Origin: Hemerocallis citrina
Lineage: Eukaryota > Streptophyta > Magnoliopsida > Asparagales > Asphodelaceae
Assembly (NCBI GenBank): GCA_017893485.1
Contig: CM030360.1
Span: 5,320,467 to 5,384,466, forward strand
DNA: 64,000 nucleotides
Reading direction: 5' to 3'
Shown here: piece by piece, positions 56,040-64,000 of the stretch
How positions within the stretch are numbered: the first letter of the stretch is position 1
How the letters are laid out: every line of letters begins with the position of its first letter
Position numbers and translations under genes: made by a program
The notes under the pieces: model-generated
Told to the model about the DNA's origin: nothing
Database searches by the model: none
The model's input: the letters and a program-made list of their open reading frames with translations, nothing else

Positions 56040-56916
56040 ATATAGGAGATTGTATTCAGAAGAGGGGCCCGTGATTCTCTATTGATTATCGTTATTGGAC
56101 ATTGATTATTGATTACCATTATTGGACATTGATTATTATTATTGGACAATGATTATTGAATGATTGATTATTGTTGTCGAGTACATAACTTGAGTCCTCC
56201 ACTATAGTCTAAATGTTCACATGATTGTATGCACCCGAACCTGTGGTATGGGATGCAGGTTTGCGTGTATTAGATAGGTTAATAAAATAGAAATAGACTT
56301 AGGGTTGACATTTGTATTTTGATCATGGTTATTGTTATCGACATTGACTATTGATTATTGTTATTTATCATTGCGCCATCAATTATTACTCTTGATATCA
56401 ACTATTGTTCATTGACCTTTGATATCGTTCTAGTGCATTGTTCCTCAATGTATCATATTTTAATGTTCTTTGCTTGTTACTTCTTGTTATCCATAACTTG
56501 CTCTAACGGACACTGCCCCCTAACTCTAGTTGATGAGCTTGCAGGTACACAAGGAGAATTGCCCGAAGGACTTGGTGAGCATTGTCTAAAGCATGGAGCT
56601 GGATTATTAGCCTACAATAATTATTTCGTTCAAATTATTTCTTTTCCAACATTGTTGACATTATCGTATTTTGTATTCCGGGCTTTGGTGACCCGAAGTT
56701 TATTTTTCTCCCAAATGTTGGATGTTATTTTGTGGATTTATTTCATGAATTATTGAATTTCACTCATTGTTTATGTGATTATTTATTCATGTGTGGTTGT
56801 GTTTATATTTCATATTGTTGAATTAATCTGTTACAGCTTATGGATGATATATACATCATTTGTTGGGCCTTGGTTACGTGCTCGTATTCCCATATTTTGG
56901 GAAGCGGGACGTGACA
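56040..56916 (+). repeat. Truncated LTR related to element B
   Basis: It ends ACGTGCTCGTATTCCCATATTTTGGG...GGGACGTGACA, the reverse complement of the left edge of the B LTR at 24107. Upstream are ATTGTTATTGACATTGATT-like repeats as in B. It is plus-oriented with no second LTR. The left end is approximate. The frame at 56358-56756 lies within the LTR and is not a gene. Confidence 0.65.
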
Positions 56917-56942
56917 ATACATTCATACACCCTTCTTTGTAA

Positions 56943-56947
56943 CATTT
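56943..56947. other. Target site duplication of solo LTR D, left copy (CATTT)
   Basis: CATTT before TGTAATACACCGC, repeated at 61317-61321 directly after ...GCGTTACA. Confidence 0.9.
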
Positions 56948-57404
56948 TGTAATACACCGCAAAATAGCATATAGCTATTTTGCATCATAATTCATGCACA
57001 GTTGAGAATTGCATGTGATTATGTATTTTTTAAATAATTATCACTTTTAATTGAGAAATTTTAAATATATAAGCTATTCTGAACCCGATAAGATAAACTC
57101 GGGATATTTTCTCAATTAAACTGTGGATTTTCCCTAATTGTCTTGATATGACAATCTTCGGGGGAAAATGATAATTCTATAAACATATATTTTTATAAAT
57201 TAAAAATATCTTATTTTTAAGAATATAGATAGATATCTATATATATGTGTGTGTATATTTGATTGAATCGTATATGATATACGATCTATAATTCTTTTGA
57301 ATGTATGTGTCCGTATATATTCTACGAGTTAAATACTTGAATATATTTTTCTATATATATACATATAGACAATTGATTGAATTGTATCGGTTAGGATTTT
57401 ACTT

Positions 57405-57455
57405 AACCTAGGGTTGGCATTGCTAAACCTAGGGTTAGAATTCTAACCTAGGGTT
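57405..57455 (+). promoter_or_regulatory. Three AACCTAGGGTT palindromic boxes in LTR D
   Basis: Copies at 57405-57415, 57426-57436 and 57445-57455, 19-21 bp apart, followed by a TAACCCTAC. They resemble plant telo-boxes (AACCCTA), which bind TRB-type factors near transcription starts. They lie about 460-510 bp into the LTR. The regulatory role is inferred. Confidence 0.45.
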
Positions 57456-60400
57456 ATGTAACCCTACTTTATAATGAGTGCTTGGCTTTGATTGATGATT
57501 GATCCAAGGGTCAAAATTAATCCATGTGTTATTCTTCTTGGAAGATTGAGAAGAGTCAAGATGGTTCTAGACCATGGTGTGTTAGAAACCATCTAACCCT
57601 TCATCCTAATCACCACCTCACCCACTCATCTCCACCCTCCATTTCCCCCACTTCCAATGCCGGGCATTTAAACCCCCCCCCCCCCCCCCCCCTCTCCCTC
57701 TCTCCATTTCATTTTTCCAAAGTTTCAACCATTTCTTCTTCTAACCTTCATCATTTCCTTCTTTGTTAAAAAAAAAGAGAGAGAGAAAGTAAGAAATAAT
57801 AAAAGAGTTAGAGTGTGAGAAAGGGAGAGCTTCACTTGTTTTTGTCGGATTGCTTAAGATCAAAGGCGGAGGAGGAGAAGTTTTCAAGATCTCATCTTTT
57901 CAACTCAAAAGGCAAAGGTGGGTGTTCTTCAACTTTATATGTTACACTTAAAAATTTGTAACTTGCAAATGATTTATAATTTTCTTATGAAATTTGTGTG
58001 GCATGTTCTAGGATTATTTTAGAGTATCATCTATTTTTTTTATATTTTTTCTGAGTTTGTTTAGTAGCCCAAACCACCACTTCAATTTCGGATAGAGAGC
58101 AAGGCTGAAAACTGCTTGTGTCTTTCAAAAATCATAACTCAGTATTGGTAGAGTCTTTTAAGCTCAAATTTTTTCTGGATTCTCTTCTATATGTCTATGA
58201 CTATAGTTTCAAATTTTATAATTTTCGGAGATCGTTTGATACCTCAAAGAATTTGTAGATTGCAACTAGTCTGTAAAACAGAAGCTGAATCTGCCTGTGT
58301 TAAGGTTGAAGTTCATCAATTGATATCTACTTTTGTGTGCATGATGCTATCATGAAATTTTTGCTGTAGGTTTTAGTATGAGTCTACATCACGATTCTAA
58401 AATTTTAGAATTATTAGATAACATTTGATGGAGTTTCAAAAATAGATTGTATGAAGATGTAAAGACACTGTCTGAAAAGCAATAGAATTTTTATGCTATA
58501 TTTGAAGGGTCATAACTCTCTGTGTAGTATGAACCTAGATGCAATTTTTGGACACAATAGAATGGTATATGTTTAGTTTCATAATCTCAAATTTCATGAG
58601 CTTTGGAATTATTGTTGAATTGTTATTTAATTTTAAGGTAGACCAGGTTCAGGTTAGCTCAGGTCAACTAGTCTGTGAACTTGTGTAAATCTAAAATTTT
58701 GTGTTAAGAATTTGGAAGAATGATCAACTAGAGATTTATAGTAGAAAGTTACGGCTTTTCAAAACATCTGGAATAATTTAATTACATTTTTTGGTTTGGA
58801 AGTTATGATTTTCCTAAGATTGGGACAGACCCAGTCATAGTTGAGACCCTATTTGTTAAATGAATCAATTTTTCCTTATATGTGCACCTGATAGAGATTA
58901 GAATTTAAGAAGACTTTAATGGATGAATCTGGGGATGTGTTCTACTAGAAAGTTGTAGTAGACACTACCACCTTTCCATATAATCTGGAATCGAGTAATT
59001 CCGACAAGTAAACAAGTTTTTATGTTGATGACAAGATGCGGCAAGTGTATGAAGAAATGCACAGCTGAGAATATATAGAAATTGTTTAGTCCCTAGACAG
59101 CTGAATTTGAAGAAATGGTTAATTAGAGACTTGTAGTTTAGGTTCTTAGCTTTCCAGAATGGGTAATATCATACAATGACAATTTGTATTTTGGAAGTTA
59201 TGGATGTTGTAAGTTCAGCAACCTGATGTCTTGATCGACTTCAAGCATGTGTTAAATCGGAGGACTAGAGTTTTGTAAGGAAATTGAGGGAGTTGTCAAT
59301 TAGAAAATTGTAGTAGAGTTTTCTACCCTTATAAAACCTAATTTTGTTGGATTCCGATAAGCGTAGCTTGAGTTGCAGCAACTGCTATTTCTTGAACTGC
59401 TGAATATTGGAAGATTGACATGGGAATCTCTGCATACCGCAGTGTGGTGATTGTGAGCTAATTGAGTTTTTAAAGATGTTTTAAGCACTTTATTTGGAGC
59501 TTAGACAAGATTCCTGTGCTTAGTACTCATGGTGGACACATGAGTAAGTTTAGAGAGTAGCTATGGTCGGTTTGTTGTAATTGTGGTTCCGTAGCTAGTA
59601 TAGCTTGGAGCTAGTCTAGGTTGTGATACCCTAGGACTATCAACCTAGTCGGCAAGTATTGTGATTGATTTATTTCTACCTCAAGAGTTAGTGGATTTTT
59701 CTATGCGCCGCCGGATCGTTTACCGAGAGAAGAATGACTGCGGGCCGGAATACTAGATGAGATTCGAGACAGAGGTGGTAGAGACTGATGGAGATCGGAT
59801 CGTCGGTGTTTGGGGTTGATAAGCTAGGATTTCTACCTTGTCTAGCATGTGTTGATTCCTAAGTCTGTCAATGGTTGGGTATTGGTGGTTGTGTATGTTA
59901 CCTTCATTCACAAATTTGTATGCATCTTTTGGCACCGATGGACTACTCGCTGAGGGTCACGGGTCGGGGTTATGGTCGAAGATCTGTGAAGGTATTGAAA
60001 ATCAATGAATGTTCACCATGATTAATTGCTACTTTTGACAGACCAGTCAGGCTCAACATTTGTTTGAAGACACCGTGCATGATTTGAGTGATAAAAGTAT
60101 TTTCAATAAACTGTATCTAATTAAGCTTTCTTTACTGTTCGCTTAAAGACCAAGTTGGTGTTAGGGGTTATACCTTATAATTTGACGCGTTCTAAAAGTT
60201 AGCACTAGGCAGTGATAACCAAGGTTGTCTCTTCCTGTCCTTAGGGATACGTGCTGCTGTGCATATCTCGCACTGTTGAAACTTGAAGTACTGTGGTAAG
60301 AACGGGAGGGTTCCTATCGGATAGGGGGCTTAGACCTTCGAGGTCGTCATGTTCTTATGTTAAGTGGACACGAACGGACCATGGGGCTGCTGTTCCATGG

Positions 60401-60840
60401 ATCTTCGGTGCCATAGATATGCGGTTGTGTATCTGTAAGATCGTCACGGCATTTGGCGTGATCCAGACTGGATTGGGGCACTAGTGACAAACAAAGACAC
60501 CACTGTATTTAGCAGTAATAACTGCAGGATGCACCAGCCATGGTTGTATCTATCAGGAACAGGTTGAGTACAATAGTATAAAATATTTGCATAACGAGGG
60601 TTTGAAACCTTGAACTGGAGAAAACAGCTTGATCTGGAATATATGTAGTATGGGATGCATGCGTATCCAGAGTCTTGCTGATATTAGATTAAGTAAATCT
60701 ATTTTTGTGCATTGTGTACTATGCATTAGACTTCAGGTCACGACCTACACTGACACTAGGAAATTAGGATGCACGTTTCTGTTTTCATTAAAGGCTGATT
60801 GTGATTGGTAGTTGGAGATCGTTGTTTCTTATCAGCATTG

Positions 60841-60860
60841 CGTCAGTATAAGTACTGACA
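60841..60860 (+). promoter_or_regulatory. Conserved LTR inverted repeat, D copy
   Basis: CGTCAGT, ATAAGT, ACTGACA. One mismatch in the right arm. It is preceded by GGAGATCGTTGTTTCTTATC, which matches the flank in E (reverse strand) and A. Confidence 0.55.
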
Positions 60861-61321
60861 TGCCCACTCAATTAGGTGCTTGATACCGGGTTGCGAGTAC
60901 AGGAGAACTCAAGACAAGCAAGGCATCTCAGTGGGGTAGCAGCGTACATGCCTACCATTCAAGCAGATATAGAAATATCATAGTCGCGCAGCGGAAGACT
61001 CAAGTCGAAGGGCACATCCCAGGGAAGCAGATTAACCACTTAGCGGAGTTCAGCAGTGACCAGTTGATTGCCATTCTGGGAGACAGCTGATAGCATCACA
61101 AGAGAAATTTGAATATTTTGTAAAAAGTTGTAATGAGTTAATGTAATTTGTATTCTTTATTTAGGAACAATATACAATGTAATTAATGATGTAATGACTT
61201 ATTTGGCAATAAATTTTTTTTAAATTTCCGTGTTATTTACTGTGTCGAGATGTATTTGAAAGCAAAAATTCTGGTTGTGTCACGGATGGCCGGTAACGGG
61301 AATCCGGAGCGTTACACATTT

Positions 61322-61454
61322 AGAGCATTTTACTCTGTGTTCTCTGCCAGGATACCATTTCAGAATGAACATGGTATGTTGTCCATTCCTGTATTTATTT
61401 TCCAATCATGTTTACAAGAGTCTATTAATTTCTACATTCATTAAGTCTAAGAGC
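61322..61454. other. Short unassigned stretch between D and the fold-back repeat
   Basis: Old flank of the D insertion site. No gene or domain recognised; the two 64-codon frames here are overlapping short ORFs without features. Confidence 0.4.
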
Positions 61455-61600
61455 ATCCACACCAACTAGCCATTTGGGTAGCCAATTTCATATTTGGCAA
61501 CCCAAATGGCAAAAACCCCCACACCAACTAGCCATTTTGGTTGCCAAATTTGAGAAGTGCCATTTTCTCTCTCTCTCAAATTTGGCAACCCAATTGGCAT
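61455..61600. repeat. Fold-back (MITE-like) repeat
   Basis: Two nested inverted pairs: GCCATTTGGGTAGCCAA (61469-61485) against TTGGCAACCCAAATGGC (61494-61510), 16 of 17 pairs; and 61531-61554 against 61575-61598, about 21 of 24. The block CACACCAACTAGCCATTT occurs twice. The start GAGCATCCACACCAAC is reminiscent of plant MITE ends. The family was not identified. Confidence 0.6.
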
Positions 61601-61891
61601 TGCCAAATGTCCCATCACCACCTCTTTCTCTTTTCCCACCAAATTTGAATATATATATATATATATATATAGGAATATGATCATGTGATAACTCCTTCGG
61701 TGAGAACCGAATGTGAACTTTTTTTTGAGATATAAATTGAAAAATTCAAACCGTTCATTTTGATCTACACATCTAAATTAGTCTACGGATGAGAAATTAA
61801 GTCATTTGAAATTTGTTAGTCCATACGTTTAAGTGTTACAAATTGTATGGCTAAATATCGTTGTTTTTTATAATGACGTAATGGATGGACA
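61601..61891. other. AT microsatellite and unidentified repeat-like sequence
   Basis: A (TA)n run at about 61651-61670 is followed by a stretch with GAATATGATCATGTGATAAC and GGTGAGAACCGAATGTGAAC that looks like a dispersed plant repeat, but I cannot name the family. It ends at the E LTR. Confidence 0.4.
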
Positions 61892-64000
61892 TGTAACGCC
61901 CCGGATCCCCCAATACCGGATATCCGTGACACAACCAGAATCTTGCCTTCAAATGCATCTCAACACAGTAAATAACACAGAAATTTAAACACTTTTATTG
62001 CCATTAGAGTTATTACATCAATAATTACAATATCAAATATCCTTGAACAAGGAATACAAATTACGTAAACTATTACAACTGATCGCAAAGAATATTCAGG
62101 CTCCTCTGGCAACGCTGTCAGTTGTCTTCCAGATCGGCAATCGATTGGTCATTGCTGAGAACTCCGCTGAGTGGTCTATCTGCTTTCCTGGAACTTGTCC
62201 CTCGGCTTGAGCCTTCTACTGCGCGACTCTGATATTTCTGTGCCCACTTGAATGGTAGGCACGTATGCTGCCATCCCCCCTTGGATGCCCTGCTGATCTT
62301 GGGCTCTCCCGCACTCGTGACCTGATATTCATGTACCTAAAATGTGGGGTACGTCAGTAATTCTACTGACGCAATGCTGATAAGAAAACAGCGATCTCCA
62401 AACTGGCAACCACAATCCATCTTGAATGAAAAAGGAGAACGTGCATCCTGATCTCCTGGTGTTCGTGTATGCCATGGTCTAACAACTAATGCACTGATCA
62501 CCTGCCTTATTGTAATACAAGCAACCTTGGACTCTGGATACGCATGCATCCCATACTACATACGTTACAGGCCAAACATGACATGGTCTAGTCTAATACA
62601 CGAAATAAGAATGCACACGATGTACTTACTCTAATGCGATTCGTTGGGAACACATGCATCCCATACTGCATGCTTTCCCAAAATCAACTTCGATGGAAAT
62701 GTATGCATCCCATACTACATACTTTCCAAACAATTCATTTTCCTGAATATAGGGTTCAATCCCTCGTCATGCAATGCATTCTAAATTGGTCCACTTCCTA
62801 TTCCTGATAGTATGACATGGTTGAGGAGATAAAAAACATAAATGCTTCAGGGCGCTGTCCGTTGTCACCAATCATCGTTGCCTCAGACCCTCCTTGAAAG
62901 CCGTGACGAACTTAAGATATGCGGTCCCACCGCTCTGTAGTCAACGGTCCCACCGTTCTGCAGTCAACAGCCGTGATGAACTTAAAGATATACCGCAGCA
63001 TACCTATAGCATCGTATCCCATACGACCCATTCGTGTCCACTAGCATGTGCCCGGATCCCATCCTTCCTTACCACGGTACCTCAGGAATCAACAGTGCAA
63101 GATACGCGCAGCAGCACGTATCCCTAATGACAGGAAGAGACCACCCCATAGTATTGCCACTTACCGCTAATTCTCAGAACGAGTTGGATTATAGGGAATC
63201 ACCAATTCGGTTTTCGACCAAAAAATAAAGAAAACCTAATCAATGCAGTTACTGAAAACAAGAATCGATCAATAATGTCGAGCCTGTCCGGTCTGTCAAC
63301 CAATAATCATCACAGGAATCACCTCCACTAATTCCCAATACCTTCACTGGTCAGCGACCAAATAATTCCGGCCCGTGACCCTCAGCGAGTAGTCCAACGG
63401 CGCCCCAAGGATGCAATACAATTCAAATGAAGGTAAGCACACACATAACCATCAATTCCCGACCATTGACAGACTCAAGCATTGAGACACCAAACATAAT
63501 CGACCAGAGCTATATCTCAACTCACTCATGTCCACCATGAGTATTAAGCACATGAACTTATCCAAGTTCCAAATGAATAGCTAAAACATCATTAAAACCC
63601 GATAGCTTATGATCACCCTATGCCGAGGGTTCCTCAACAATTGTCCGATAAAATAATTCAAGAAATAGCAGTAGCTGTGACCCAAGCTACGCTCATCGAA
63701 ATTTAACACAATCAGACTTCTAGAAGGGTAGGAAGATCCACTGCAATCCCCCAGTGGGCGACTCTCTCAAATATTTAAGAGCTCAAGTCCCCAAGCTAAC
63801 TTAATCTTGAAGTCAATCTCAACAACAGGGCGCCAAACTTACAACAACCACAACTTCCAACACACAGCTCGGATTTGCTTGACACCACCCATTCTGAAAC
63901 TCTAAGACTCTGGTCTACAACTCTCCAGCTAACCATTTCCTCGAATTCAATCATCTTGGCACCTAAATAACCCATATATATTCTCGGCAGTATATTCCTT
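61892..64000 (-). repeat. LTR E, minus orientation, runs off the window
   Basis: It starts TGTAACGCCCCGGATCCCC. In sense direction the shared boxes are GGGTTCAATCCC (62752-62763), three ATGCATCCCATACTACAT-type boxes (62703-62720, 62654-62671 with one change, 62544-62561), the perfect CGTCAGT-AATTCT-ACTGACG repeat (62352-62371) and a TCACGGATATCCGG terminus. It resembles LTRs A and D and is opposite in direction to D. Whether it is a solo LTR or part of a complete element lies outside the window. No gene is seen. Confidence 0.8.
62352..62371 (-). promoter_or_regulatory. Conserved LTR inverted repeat, E copy
   Basis: CGTCAGT, AATTCT, ACTGACG, perfect arms, 460 bp from the LTR 3' edge. The flank GCAATGCTGATAAGAAAACA agrees with D and in part with the 18019 LTR. 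Confidence 0.6.

Larger units (their letters stand above)
56948..61316 (+). repeat. Solo LTR D (4369 bp) with intact target duplication
   Basis: TG...CA ends and a perfect CATTT duplication, with no internal region or second LTR, mark a solo LTR left by LTR-LTR recombination. It carries three AACCTAGGGTT palindromes (57405-57455), a 20-bp C run (57673-57692), a degenerate GGGTTTGAAACC box (60598-60609), one ATGTAGTATGGGATGCAT box (60643-60660), the inverted repeat with one arm change (60841-60860) and the terminal TGTCACGGATGGCCGGTAAC, close to A and E. There are no credible ORFs. Confidence 0.9.

Noticed and set aside
56358..56756. 132-codon ORF with hydrophobic stretches
   Set aside because: It lies in a truncated B-type LTR with AT-rich repeats; no homologous protein is recognisable and no open counterpart was seen in the B LTR.

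Overview
This window is plant nuclear DNA made almost entirely of transposable elements, most of them nested in one another. I recognise no host gene, tRNA or rRNA gene. The evidence for a plant is the set of element types: Ty3/gypsy chromoviruses with chromodomains (Tekay/Del type), a Tork/Angela-like Ty1/copia element, a plant L1-type LINE, Tat/LARD-like fragments, and initiator-tRNA-Met primer sites. A large-genome flowering plant is likely; the species cannot be read from the sequence.

Layout. Positions 1-1014 and 15206-18018 are an old non-autonomous gypsy-like element on the minus strand, split by 'element C' (1015-15205, minus strand). C is a young Tekay-type chromovirus with 4.1-4.5 kb LTRs, an upstream extra ORF, gag and pol. 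Pol has two nonsense changes, and an apparent 88-nt intron separates gag from pol. A further minus-strand LTR (from 18019) follows. From about 20.4 kb a decayed LINE runs on the plus strand. It is cut at 24106 by a nest of three LTR elements and resumes at about 53447. The nest is: chromovirus B (24107-53446, minus); inside its integrase, non-autonomous element A (28222-47376, plus, duplication TATAC), which has gag only and a minisatellite where pol should be; and inside A's 5' LTR, an intact copia element (28367-37305, minus, duplication TTGCA, LTRs almost identical). Right of the LINE lie a Tat-like LTR-gag fragment (about 54.0-56.0 kb), a truncated B-type LTR, a 4.4-kb solo LTR D (56948-61316, duplication CATTT), a fold-back repeat region, and the start of another minus-strand LTR, E (61892 to window end).

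How the parts relate. Copia encodes everything needed for its own retrotransposition. C would, but for two stop codons. A encodes only a Gag resembling that of C, so it probably depended on a C-like partner for pol. The LTRs of A, C, D, E and the 18019 LTR share a colinear series of short conserved boxes, ending in a CGTCAGT/ACTGACG inverted repeat 230-490 bp from the LTR 3' end.

Most notable: the candidate gag-pol intron and accessory ORF of element C, the box series shared between LTR families, and the Gag-plus-minisatellite architecture of A. All positions were read by eye; alignments were not computed.
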